The notes below the pieces were generated by a model, which worked only from the letters and a program-made list of their open reading frames with translations, was not told the DNA's origin and ran no database searches. A stretch of 7,355 nt of DNA from Treponema sp. (GTDB lineage Bacteria; Spirochaetota; Spirochaetia; Treponematales; Breznakiellaceae). Shown here one piece after another: positions 1-6,851 of this stretch; position 1 is the first letter of the stretch; each line of letters starts with the position of its first letter. The position numbers and the translations under genes were made by a program. Location of the stretch: contig JAIRRR010000242.1 in the NCBI GenBank assembly GCA_031255875.1, positions 1 to 7,355 on the forward strand, given 5' to 3'.

Positions 1-485
1 ACAAGGGCCAGGGCTTCCGCGAGTTTCCCGGTCCCGGTTTCAAAATCCCGGGCCGCGTTTTCAAGCAGCCCGGCGGCCTCTTCCTGCCCGGCGTGGTGAA
101 GCAGATGGGCGAGATAGGCAACTTCCCCGGCGTGCTGGCCGTTGTGCTCAGCCATGTACTCCAGAAAGGCGCTTATCTTGGCGATGTCCGCCGCGCCGCC
201 GTGCTCGTGTTCGTGATCATGTCCATGGGCGTGTTCGTGAGCATATTCATGCCCGCAGTGTTCATGTTCGTGGGCGTGTTCGTGATCATGTTCGCGGGTG
301 TGGTCATGGTCGTGTTCATGTCCATGAGCGTGGCCGCAATGTTCGTGGTCGTGGTCATGACCGCAGTGCCCGTGAGCGTGTTCATGTCCGTGGGCGCAGT
401 GTTCGTGTTCGTGAGCGTGTTCATGTCCGCAGTGTTCGTGGGCGCGGTCCTGCCCGGCTTCGTGTCCTTCGTGCTGTTCTTTCAT
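1..485 (-). CDS. Histidine/cysteine-rich putative metal-binding protein (partial, C-terminus beyond left edge)
   Basis: I do not recognise a named family. Reading leftward from the ATG at 485-483 gives 161 full codons with no stop before the window edge. Residues 1-95 contain 38 histidines and 5 cysteines (C19, C30, C41, C50, C77). Each cysteine sits in an H-C-G-H motif, or H-C-A-H at C30. From residue 16 to 95 the only residues other than H, E, D, G, A and C are T63, R64 and Y81. From about residue 98 the composition changes to an ordinary Ala/Leu/Glu-rich, probably helical domain. It keeps further histidines at 114, 118, 127, 130 and 131. There is no signal peptide or membrane segment, so it is probably cytoplasmic. 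It lies 168 bp after acsE on the same strand. Proteins such as CooJ, HypB and Hpn use His-rich stretches to bind nickel. A nickel store or chaperone for CODH/ACS is therefore a reasonable inference; zinc or cobalt binding is also possible. Confidence 0.85.
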   Translation of the reverse strand, partial: MKEQHEGHEAGQDRAHEHCGHEHAHEHEHCAHGHEHAHGHCGHDHDHEHCGHAHGHEHDHDHTREHDHEHAHEHEHCGHEYAHEHAHGHDHEHEHGGAADIAKISAFLEYMAEHNGQHAGEVAYLAHLLHHAGQEEAAGLLENAARDFETGTGKLAEALAL

Positions 486-653
486 GGCGTTGCCTCCTGT
501 CAAAAAGCCGCTGCTTTAACCGGGGGGTAGGCCGGGACCTTGGCCCGGCCGCAGGGGGGCCGGGCGGCGGCCTGATTGGGTTGGAGCAGGAACCTGCAAG
601 GTTCCGCCCGCCTTCCGGTAACAGGCCCCCCTTCCGGTACCGGATAAGAAAGG
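486..653 (-). other. Spacer between acsE and the His-rich gene, with inverted repeats
   Basis: This 168-bp stretch contains no gene. It holds three inverted repeats: an 8-bp GC stem (543-550 with 558-565, 7-base loop), a perfect 7-bp stem with a 3-base loop (589-595 with 599-605), and a 10-base palindrome CCGGTACCGG (634-643) just after the acsE stop. A 10-base direct repeat (CCTTCCGGTA on the plus strand) occurs at 611-620 and 630-639. None of the stems is followed by a T-run in the transcribed direction, so no classic intrinsic terminator can be called. I see no convincing promoter or known riboswitch. The His-rich gene may be read through from the acs operon. Confidence 0.5.
493..498 (-). 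promoter_or_regulatory. Shine-Dalgarno site of the His-rich gene
   Basis: The minus strand reads AGGAGG seven bases before the ATG at 485-483. This near-perfect ribosome-binding site fixes the start of the His-rich reading frame and argues that this strand is the coded one, not the plus-strand frame opposite, which is rich in Val, Phe and Met only because it mirrors His and Glu codons. Confidence 0.8.
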
Positions 654-1442
654 CTACAGTTCCAGATACGAATCGGCGTAGAGGCTGTGGTTCATGATGA
701 TGTCCGCAGACTTGACCGCTTCCATGAGCCTGAGATCGCAGGGGTTGACTATGGCCGAGGTGAGGCCCTGGTTGATCGTCATGGCGATCATGGTTGAATC
801 CATGATGGGCCTGATGTGCTTGGGCATCATGTTGGAAACGTTGGAAAGGCCGCCGGTGGAATTGAAGCCCATGTCGGAGAGCTGCTTGATAAAGTCCAGC
901 ACGTCTTTCTGCTTGTCCTGCATGCCCTTGATGACCAGGAACAGGGGATCGAACCAGAGGTCCTCGGCTTCCATGCCCTGGCCCATGCCCCGCTCCAGCA
1001 TTTCCTGGCAATAGCCCATGCGCTCGTCGTTGTCAGAGGGGACGCCCTCTTTGGAACAGAGGGCTATGACGATGGCGTCGTTGGCGGCGGCAAGGTCGAT
1101 GTAGCCGATGCGGTCCCCGGCGTCCGCGGAATTTACGATGGGCTTGCCTCTGGCGCGGTTGTATACCGAAATGCCGGCCTCGATGGCCTTCTTGTTCGCC
1201 GTGTCCAGGCACAGGGGCACGTTGTCGAAGTTGTCCTGCAAGAGTTTTACCGCCCATTTCATCAGGTCCTCGCCGGTTTTCTCCGCCGGGCCGATGTTTA
1301 CGTCAAGGTACGCCGCGCCGGCGTCAATCTGCTCTTTGGCCCGCTTGAGAATGGGCTCCGGGTCCTTGGTTTCCATTGCCGCGCGGATTACCGGCGAAAT
1401 GCAGTGGATCCGCTCGCCGATAACAATGAATTTTCCTGCCAT
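654..1442 (-). CDS. acsE: 5-methyltetrahydrofolate:corrinoid/iron-sulfur protein methyltransferase (MeTr)
   Basis: Cytoplasmic enzyme that transfers the methyl group of methyl-H4folate to Co(I) of the corrinoid iron-sulfur protein, linking the methyl branch to acetyl-CoA synthesis. The product is 262 residues, the same length as I recall for the Moorella thermoacetica enzyme. It has the pterin-binding TIM-barrel pattern: IGERI near the N-terminus, LDVNIGP at 46-52, LCLDT with D80, VNS with N104, DPL with D165, and GLSNVSN at 198-204 with N201. These four residues fit the pterin-contacting D75, N96, D160 and catalytic N199 of Moorella by motif context; the mapping is from memory. Start: ATG at 1442 with GGAGG about 7-8 bases upstream. 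Ends in TAG. It is the last pathway gene in the run, 109 bp after acsC. Confidence 0.95.
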   Translation of the reverse strand: MAGKFIVIGERIHCISPVIRAAMETKDPEPILKRAKEQIDAGAAYLDVNIGPAEKTGEDLMKWAVKLLQDNFDNVPLCLDTANKKAIEAGISVYNRARGKPIVNSADAGDRIGYIDLAAANDAIVIALCSKEGVPSDNDERMGYCQEMLERGMGQGMEAEDLWFDPLFLVIKGMQDKQKDVLDFIKQLSDMGFNSTGGLSNVSNMMPKHIRPIMDSTMIAMTINQGLTSAIVNPCDLRLMEAVKSADIIMNHSLYADSYLEL

Positions 1443-1468
1443 GCTTTTCCTCCAAATATTTTAGCGCT

Positions 1469-1491
1469 GCCCGGGGGCTTTTGCCCCGGGC
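1469..1491 (-). other. GC-rich stem-loop in the acsC-acsE spacer, proximal to acsE
   Basis: On the minus strand GCCCGGGGC and GCCCCCGGGC flank an AAAA loop, giving nine pairs with a single bulged C. It ends about 17 bases before the acsE SD. No T-run follows on either strand, so it does not look like an intrinsic terminator. An mRNA processing or stability element that tunes acsE relative to acsC is possible, but this is inference. Confidence 0.55.
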
Positions 1492-1523
1492 AAATTCCTA
1501 TAAAATCCGCCGTTTTGCCGCCG

Positions 1524-1540
1524 CCGGGCTGAAGGCCCGG
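1524..1540 (-). other. Second stem-loop, just after the acsC stop
   Basis: CCGGGC and GCCCGG form a perfect 6-bp stem around a 5-base loop, 11 bases past the acsC stop codon. It is followed on the minus strand by GGC repeats rather than thymines, so termination is not indicated. It could protect the 3' end of the upstream mRNA segment. The high local GC makes chance pairing plausible. Confidence 0.4.
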
Positions 1541-1551
1541 GGCGGGCGGGC

Positions 1552-2883
1552 CTATACTTTCAGTTCTTTGAGGAACTTTACCGCGCCCACGGCCTCGTTG
1601 GGGGCGACGATGATCTTCCAGCCCGGCAGGTTCTCCTCCAGCTCGCCCTTGAGGACCGCGACTTTGCCGGGGATGACCAGGTTCCGGTTCTTGATCTTGC
1701 CCTCTATGTCCTTTTCCTTGATGAACCGGGCGACGGAGCTTGCGGACAGTTTCCCGGCGGCCCAGGCGGTGAGCACCGAGTAGCCGCCCGCGTCGGAGAT
1801 GAGCAGGTTTACGGGCACGCCGGAGCGTTCCAGCTCGCCCGAAACGATGAAGTAGGTGAGGGCGAAGTCCACGGTGGTGGCGCAGATGGCGTTTTCGTCG
1901 GCGCCGTTGATGGGATAGACGCCGGGCTCCACCTTCATGGGTTTCTGGGGATCGGTGTAGATGTTCTGCCGCAGCCCGTAGAGGGGCAGGGCCTGGGAAT
2001 AGCTGAGGTCTTCCAGGAGGATGATGGACCCGTACTTCATGGTGAAAAGCGAGGCAAGGGCGGTCTGGAGCCCGCGGTCGCCCTTGGCGACCCGGTACAG
2101 GTTGACGATGGTGGGGTAGCCGAAAGTCCGGTCCCCGTCCTTGAGGGCCGCCCGCCGGATCTGGACTGTTCTGGCAAAGGCCTCTTTGGCGGTGGAAGCG
2201 CCCACGTCGATGACGAGGTTCTTGTTCCCCGCGGCTTCCAGCGCGGCGACCGTGTCGTGGATGCTGTCCAGGCTCGGCCCGGTAACGCCCAGGGTTACGC
2301 CGGCTTCGGCGGCGAGCTTGCCGAACGCCTCGTAGTTCTTCTCGTTGGCCCCGTTGAGTATGGGCTTGCCGGCCTTGGCCAGGTCGAGGGCCGCCCTGGC
2401 GGCGTCCTCGTCATCCACTTCCAGGATAAGGGTGCGCCCGGTCGCCTGGGCTTTTTTCACGGTTTCCAGGAACGCGGCCTTGTCGCCCTGGTACAGCACG
2501 TCGAAAAATTCCACGGACATGTGCTCGCCGATGCGCTCGTAGTCGATCTTCTCCAGCTGGGGGAGTTTCTTGTCTATGCACTCGGCGCAGACAACCACGC
2601 CGTAGAGGCACTTGGACACAAAGGTTTTCTCGTGCCGGAAGAGCACGGTTTCGCCGCCCAGGCTGCGCTCGTTCCCGCCGGCCCCGGCTTTGATGTTCTT
2701 CATGGGCGGCTCGGTGGCCTCGCCCAGGGTTTTGAGCGCCTCGGGGCTCATGTGGGGGCATTTTTCCAGGGCGACGGCGCCCTGGGCGACTTTCATGGCA
2801 AAGGCCATGCAGGTGGGGTTGCCGCAGTCCTTGCAGTTTGTCTTGGGGGTCAGTTTGAATATATCCAGTCCTTTTAAAGCCAT
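1552..2883 (-). CDS. acsC: Corrinoid iron-sulfur protein, large subunit (CFeSP gamma)
   Basis: Large subunit of the CFeSP heterodimer, which carries the methyl group on its cobamide from AcsE to AcsB. The 443 residues compare with about 446 in Moorella. The N-terminal domain has the four cluster ligands C17-x2-C20-x4-C25-x16-C42, matching the [4Fe-4S] cluster that reductively reactivates cobalt. A TIM barrel (about 60-320) follows, with FGYPTIVNLY at 254-263 and LRQNIYTDP at 304-312. The C-terminal cobamide-binding domain (about 325-443) includes SDAGGYSVLTAWAAGK at 363-378 and IPGKVAVLKGELE at 404-416. Start: ATG at 2883. Its SD (AAGGAGAG) overlaps the acsD stop TAA, and the spacer is 13 bp, which indicates translational coupling. 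Oddity: three cysteines, C92, C99 and C102, lie in the barrel outside the known cluster. Confidence 0.96.
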   Translation of the reverse strand: MALKGLDIFKLTPKTNCKDCGNPTCMAFAMKVAQGAVALEKCPHMSPEALKTLGEATEPPMKNIKAGAGGNERSLGGETVLFRHEKTFVSKCLYGVVVCAECIDKKLPQLEKIDYERIGEHMSVEFFDVLYQGDKAAFLETVKKAQATGRTLILEVDDEDAARAALDLAKAGKPILNGANEKNYEAFGKLAAEAGVTLGVTGPSLDSIHDTVAALEAAGNKNLVIDVGASTAKEAFARTVQIRRAALKDGDRTFGYPTIVNLYRVAKGDRGLQTALASLFTMKYGSIILLEDLSYSQALPLYGLRQNIYTDPQKPMKVEPGVYPINGADENAICATTVDFALTYFIVSGELERSGVPVNLLISDAGGYSVLTAWAAGKLSASSVARFIKEKDIEGKIKNRNLVIPGKVAVLKGELEENLPGWKIIVAPNEAVGAVKFLKELKV

Positions 2884-2896
2884 TTTGCTGCTCTCC

Positions 2897-3838
2897 TTAA
2901 ATGATTTCCGCGATAAGTTTTGTGATGGCTTTCACCGACGCCGGGTGGCGCAGGATCACCGCGTCGGAACCCGCCGCCAGGACCGCCGCGGCGGTCGCGA
3001 TTTCCATGTCGATGCCCCGCTGCTCCACCGGGCCCCAGTCCGGGAAATCGTCCTCGGAAACCAGCGCCTCCTTTACCGACCATGCGTCGGGGCCGACCGG
3101 GGTTATGATGGGGAACTGGAGGGCCGTGTCGTTCTGGGCCAGGGCCGCCGCCTTGACCCGCTCCATGGTGGAAGCCACGTACTCAAAGCCGTAGCCCGCC
3201 GCCGCCGAACCCACGTTCATCACCACGTTCGGCGTGCTGACGCCCGCCTGGGAGATGAGCACGTTGAGCTGCTTGGCCAGGTTGATGTCGACCGCCGATT
3301 CCGCGCCGATGTTCTGCCTGTACGCCAGCACCGCCGCCACCGCGATGGCCTTGTGGTTCTCTTCCTTGGCGGACAGGAGCAGCACGTTTTTGCCCTCCAG
3401 GGCTTCCGCGATCTTTTCAAACAGGACCTTGTCCTTCTCGACATTCTTGCTGCCCTGGATTACCAGGGGCAGGGTCGCAGCGGCGGCGGCCTCCTTGCAC
3501 AGGGCCACGCACTCTTCCACCGGCTTGTTGGCGCCGTTGGGGTCGGCGCTTTCAAGGGAAAGGCTGACAAAGGCGGCCCCGGAATTTTCGCAGGCGCGCC
3601 TGACCTGGTCGGCGGCGGTTTCCGCCCCGGCGTAAAATTCGGCAATTCCCGGGAGATCCCTGTCGGGCCCCAGATCGGAAACCTCGATCCCCACCCTGGG
3701 GGGATTCTTGATGGGCGCGTCAAAACTGTACAGGGGAAACACATTCGCGCCGCCCAGGGTCATGGCGGCATCCCCCGTACCGATCACCACCTCTTTAATG
3801 GAGGCGCTGAACTTCTGCGGATTGCTTTTAAACGGCAT
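2897..3838 (-). CDS. acsD: Corrinoid iron-sulfur protein, small subunit (CFeSP beta)
   Basis: Small subunit of CFeSP, a TIM-barrel partner of AcsC that helps cover and position the cobamide during methyl transfer. The 313 residues compare with about 323 in Moorella. Family signatures visible are GIEVSDL at 50-56, the ADPNGAN block at 98-104 followed by EECVA, VEKDKVLFE at 133-141, DINLAKQLN at 184-192, YGFEYVASTMERV at 216-228, WGPVEQRGI at 268-276 and a terminal LRHP at 296-299. No cluster-type cysteine motif is present, as expected for this subunit. Start: ATG at 3838, with AAGGAG seven bases upstream. It precedes acsC by 13 bp and follows acsB by 66 bp of AT-richer spacer. Equal production of the two CFeSP subunits is suggested by near-identical SD contexts (TTAAGGAGAG in both). 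Confidence 0.95.
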   Translation of the reverse strand: MPFKSNPQKFSASIKEVVIGTGDAAMTLGGANVFPLYSFDAPIKNPPRVGIEVSDLGPDRDLPGIAEFYAGAETAADQVRRACENSGAAFVSLSLESADPNGANKPVEECVALCKEAAAAATLPLVIQGSKNVEKDKVLFEKIAEALEGKNVLLLSAKEENHKAIAVAAVLAYRQNIGAESAVDINLAKQLNVLISQAGVSTPNVVMNVGSAAAGYGFEYVASTMERVKAAALAQNDTALQFPIITPVGPDAWSVKEALVSEDDFPDWGPVEQRGIDMEIATAAAVLAAGSDAVILRHPASVKAITKLIAEII

Positions 3839-3904
3839 ACAAACTCTCCTTAAGTAAAATTAAATGCAATTCGGGACTGTTCCAAAATCTGTATATTGAG
3901 GCTC

Positions 3905-6046
3905 CTACAGGAGCGCTTCCAGGCCCAGCACCGGGTGGCTCTTTTCCGTGAGGTGGCCCAGCAAAGCCTCCGCATCGGTAGTAATGGTCTCGTCGCCGAT
4001 CATGGACGAGAAATCCTCGATACCGTAGAGCTCCTGGGCGGTCTTGTTGAGCTTTCCCCCCACCAGATCCTTGAGCGCCCTGGGCATCCACACGATACGC
4101 GCGGGGCCGCCCTCTGCCGCCATGAACTTCTTGGAAGAGATAAACTGCTTGCCGTGGCCCATGAAGCCCGGGGTCTGGACGCCGCCGCCGGTCATCGAGG
4201 CCATTTCGGAGAAAGTCATGCCCAGGGGGGTCATGCCCGAATGTTCCCGGTTGACGATCACGACGCCGTTGGAGAACGGCTCGATGCCGCAGATGCACTC
4301 GAAGCAGCCGCAGCTTGTCATGGGGTCCTGCATGATGGAATAGAGCGTTACCTGCTGCAAGGAGCCGTGGGACGCCTGGTTCACCGCCTCGTTTACATCT
4401 TCCCATATTCCGAGCCGGTCGTCTACCACCCGCTCCTTGGTTACGACTTTGCAGGCGCCGTTGGGGTCCAGCTCGTTGGTGGCCTTGGCGTCCAGCCAGG
4501 AGACAGCCCCGCAGAGGCCGAGCCGTTCCGGGGTGACGACGCAGACATGGGAGGGCGAGAAGGACTGGCAGAGTATGCAGTTGTAGAACACCTCCACGCT
4601 CTCGTCCGTAAGGGTCTGGAGCCGGGCGTCCCGCTTTTCATAGGACGCCTGGGCCTGGGCCTTGAGATCCTTGAGTTTCTCCGGATCGGTAATTATCTTT
4701 ACCTGGCATTTGTCGATGACCTTTTCGTACTCGCTCTTCATCTTGGCGTACAGCACCTCTCCGAAGTGTTTCGCCCGGAAGCCCGAGGCAAAGGCGTTCT
4801 TGCTTACCCGCACCCGGATAAGGTCCCGCTGCCCGGTGTGCATTATCCCTTCCATAAAGTTGACGTAGTGGTGGATTCTCCTTTCAAACACAGGCTCGAA
4901 ATCGCTCTGCATGTTCTTGCCGCCGACTTCCACGATCATCGCCATGGGGAAACGGCTTCCCGCCTCGACGGTGTCAATGTCCGGGCCGATAAGGTCGATC
5001 CGGTGATCCTCGATCTCCGAGAGGTCAAGGGTGCGCACCCATTCGAAGCAGTCCATCTTGGTGGCGTCTATATCGACCTGGGTATCGGGCCTGCGCACAA
5101 TCTCCCCTTCGAAGGCCGAAGAGAAGGCGACGGGGATGTCGATATTCGTCACCTTGATCTTGATATCCCTGGCTTCCAGGGAAGTTTCGATAAAGTCCCT
5201 GGTATCGGTCTGGATTATGAGGCTCTTGGGCACGGGCCACATATCCTTTGTGTCGTTGGTGATGACCGGGAAGCCCATGGCGATAGCGCCGCCGCCGCAG
5301 CCTACCACAATGTCCGCCACCGGCGCGAAGGCGTTTACAAAGGCCCGGATGCGGTGGAAGGTGTAGTGATCAAAGGCCTCCTGGTCCCCGGGCTGCACGT
5401 TCCCGAAGATCATGGCGGCGCGGTTTACCACGGAGATGATGTGGGCCACCGACCAGATGTCCGGCCCCACGGGCACCACGCGCACGGAAAAGTTCATGTT
5501 GATATTCATCCGTTTCGCCTGGTCGATGATTCCCCCGATGAGGAACACGAAGATGGCGCGGCTCTGGTAGCCCTTGATAAGTTCCGCAGCCTCCTCGTCG
5601 GAGGGCGCGGGGCCGATGATGACCACGAAGCCCGGGATGTCGCCGGTAACCAGGGGCACCCCCAGCTCGCGCACCTCGGCGTCGCTCATGTGGCCCCAGT
5701 ACTCGCGCCCTTCGCCTTCGCCGTAGGGGGAGGGGCCCCTGGCGTACTTGCAGGCCTCGATTACTTCGGCGGCCAGTACGGTGCCGAAGCCGGACTTGAA
5801 CACGTCGCCCAGCCGGTCCCCGTGGGGCATCCAGGCCTTTACCTCGGGGAAACACGCCTTGAGCTCGCCCAGGGTCGTTACCTTTTTCGAAAGGTACGCC
5901 AGGTGGTTGGCCAGGAAATAGGCCGTGTTCGGCATGGCAACAGGGGCCGACTCGCCAAGTTCCGCCACCGTCTCGTTTAATGTTTTTTCAGCGACGGCGT
6001 ACATCTCGTCGACGCCATCGTATACACGGTTAAAAAGCAGTTTCAT
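3905..6046 (-). CDS. acsB: Acetyl-CoA synthase (CO-methylating), bacterial type
   Basis: Assembles acetyl-CoA from CO, a cobalt-bound methyl group and CoA at the Ni-Ni-[4Fe-4S] A-cluster, in complex with CODH. The 713 residues contain all A-cluster ligands: C490, C493, C502 and C512 for the cubane, and C579-G580-C581 for the distal nickel. Their spacing is identical to Moorella C506, C509, C518, C528 and C595-G596-C597. The constant offset of 16 means the rest aligns closely. Residues 1 to about 300 form the N-terminal domain absent from archaeal CdhC, so this is the bacterial form. Other signatures are IGPDID at 353-358, CGAVSWLDAKA at 512-522 and GGGVQTPGFMG at 620-630. Start: ATG at 6046. 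An in-frame TAA at 6061-6059 rules out a longer N-terminus, so the short N-terminal tail of Moorella AcsB is missing. The SD (AAAGGA) lies within the end of cooC, 4 bp away. Confidence 0.98.
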   Translation of the reverse strand: MKLLFNRVYDGVDEMYAVAEKTLNETVAELGESAPVAMPNTAYFLANHLAYLSKKVTTLGELKACFPEVKAWMPHGDRLGDVFKSGFGTVLAAEVIEACKYARGPSPYGEGEGREYWGHMSDAEVRELGVPLVTGDIPGFVVIIGPAPSDEEAAELIKGYQSRAIFVFLIGGIIDQAKRMNINMNFSVRVVPVGPDIWSVAHIISVVNRAAMIFGNVQPGDQEAFDHYTFHRIRAFVNAFAPVADIVVGCGGGAIAMGFPVITNDTKDMWPVPKSLIIQTDTRDFIETSLEARDIKIKVTNIDIPVAFSSAFEGEIVRRPDTQVDIDATKMDCFEWVRTLDLSEIEDHRIDLIGPDIDTVEAGSRFPMAMIVEVGGKNMQSDFEPVFERRIHHYVNFMEGIMHTGQRDLIRVRVSKNAFASGFRAKHFGEVLYAKMKSEYEKVIDKCQVKIITDPEKLKDLKAQAQASYEKRDARLQTLTDESVEVFYNCILCQSFSPSHVCVVTPERLGLCGAVSWLDAKATNELDPNGACKVVTKERVVDDRLGIWEDVNEAVNQASHGSLQQVTLYSIMQDPMTSCGCFECICGIEPFSNGVVIVNREHSGMTPLGMTFSEMASMTGGGVQTPGFMGHGKQFISSKKFMAAEGGPARIVWMPRALKDLVGGKLNKTAQELYGIEDFSSMIGDETITTDAEALLGHLTEKSHPVLGLEALL

Positions 6047-6050
6047 GGAT

Positions 6051-6851
6051 TCATTCCTTTATGTTTGTAGGTTTGGGTTTTATGGAGGAATCAATTTTTT
6101 CCTTGATTCTCCTGATCTCGTCTTTTGCCGCCGCGCTCGTGTCGAAGGGGGATAGGCCCCGCCGGTCCGCGCTCGCGACATCGTCGCTGTAGCTGACAAC
6201 GCCGAAAAAGTCCTCCGCCGGGATCCGTTCCCTGAGGAACGCCTCGTCTTCCGGACTCCGCACCTTGTTCGCCACCACGCTTACCTTTTTTACCCCCAGA
6301 TCGGCGGCAAGCTCCCTGACCTTACGGTAGGTCTGGATGCTCCGCGCGCCCGGCTCTATCACCGCGATGAATTCGTCCACCATGCCGGCGGTCCCCCGGC
6401 CCAGGTGTTCAAGCCCGGCCTCCATGTCCATGATCACCACCTCGTCCGTCCCCAGGACCAGGTGCGAGATGACCCGCTTGACCATGACATGCTCCGGGCA
6501 TACGCAGCCCGAGCCGCCTGTTTCCACGGTCCCCATTATCAGGAGCTTTACCCCGTCCTTTTCCCTGGCGAAACGGTCCGGAATGTCGTCCACCCGGGGG
6601 TTGATCTTGAAGAATTTCCCCAGGCCGTCCGAATCCGAGCCGGTACGCTCGGCGATCAGCTCCTTCATCTTCGAGACAGGGGTAATGCCGGCGAGCTCCT
6701 CTTCGGAGAAGCCCAGGGCCAGGCCCAGGTTCGCGTCGGGGTCCACGTCTACCGCGAGGACGGTCCTGCCCTCGGCCGCGTAAAGCCGGGCAAGCACCGC
6801 CGCCAGGGTGGTTTTGCCGACCCCGCCCTTTCCCGTAATGGCGATCTTCAT
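6051..6851 (-). CDS. cooC: CooC/AcsF-family nickel-insertion ATPase
   Basis: MinD-type P-loop ATPase that drives nickel incorporation into CODH (CooC) or the ACS A-cluster (AcsF). The 266 residues begin MKIAITGKGGVGKTT, a deviant Walker A with K8 and K13. Next come the VDVDPDANLG switch region at 34-43, the metal-binding C116-V-C118 (CxC) motif typical of the family, and the DMEAGLEHLGRGT block at 142-154. NKV at 195-197 is the usual base-recognition motif. Start: ATG at 6851, where family homology begins. An in-frame GTG at 6899 would add 16 residues encoded by the 65-bp repeat and is unlikely. The SD (AGGGAG) is nine bases upstream. Lying between cooS and acsB it could serve either enzyme, so I cannot separate CooC from AcsF. 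Its stop is 4 bp before acsB, which implies coupling. Confidence 0.93.
   Translation of the reverse strand: MKIAITGKGGVGKTTLAAVLARLYAAEGRTVLAVDVDPDANLGLALGFSEEELAGITPVSKMKELIAERTGSDSDGLGKFFKINPRVDDIPDRFAREKDGVKLLIMGTVETGGSGCVCPEHVMVKRVISHLVLGTDEVVIMDMEAGLEHLGRGTAGMVDEFIAVIEPGARSIQTYRKVRELAADLGVKKVSVVANKVRSPEDEAFLRERIPAEDFFGVVSYSDDVASADRRGLSPFDTSAAAKDEIRRIKEKIDSSIKPKPTNIKE

Noticed and set aside
504..517. Terminator before the His-rich gene
   Set aside because: AAAGC-loop-GCTTT gives only five pairs, and most of the T-run is consumed by the stem. It also sits directly upstream of the SD, which is not a likely place for a strong stop.
93..530. Plus-strand ORF of 145 codons rich in Val, Phe and Met that resembles a membrane protein
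   Set aside because: It is codon-for-codon antisense to the His-rich gene: GTG/ATG mirror CAC/CAT and TTC mirrors GAA. The minus strand has a strong SD and a sensible two-part protein, whereas this frame has a repetitive hydrophobic composition that is fully explained as a shadow.
2612..3853. Plus-strand ORF of 413 codons
   Set aside because: Antisense to acsD and the start of acsC, both clearly identified; no recognisable protein features.
3839..3904. Internal promoter in the AT-richer acsB-acsD spacer
   Set aside because: TTGGAA followed 15 bases later by TTTAAT resembles -35/-10 boxes, but the spacing is short and the match weak. I cannot support it beyond chance in an AT-rich spacer.
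3896..5980. Plus-strand ORF of 694 codons
   Set aside because: It lies opposite acsB, whose catalytic residues are all present. Long antisense frames are common in GC-rich genes, and its product shows no recognisable family.
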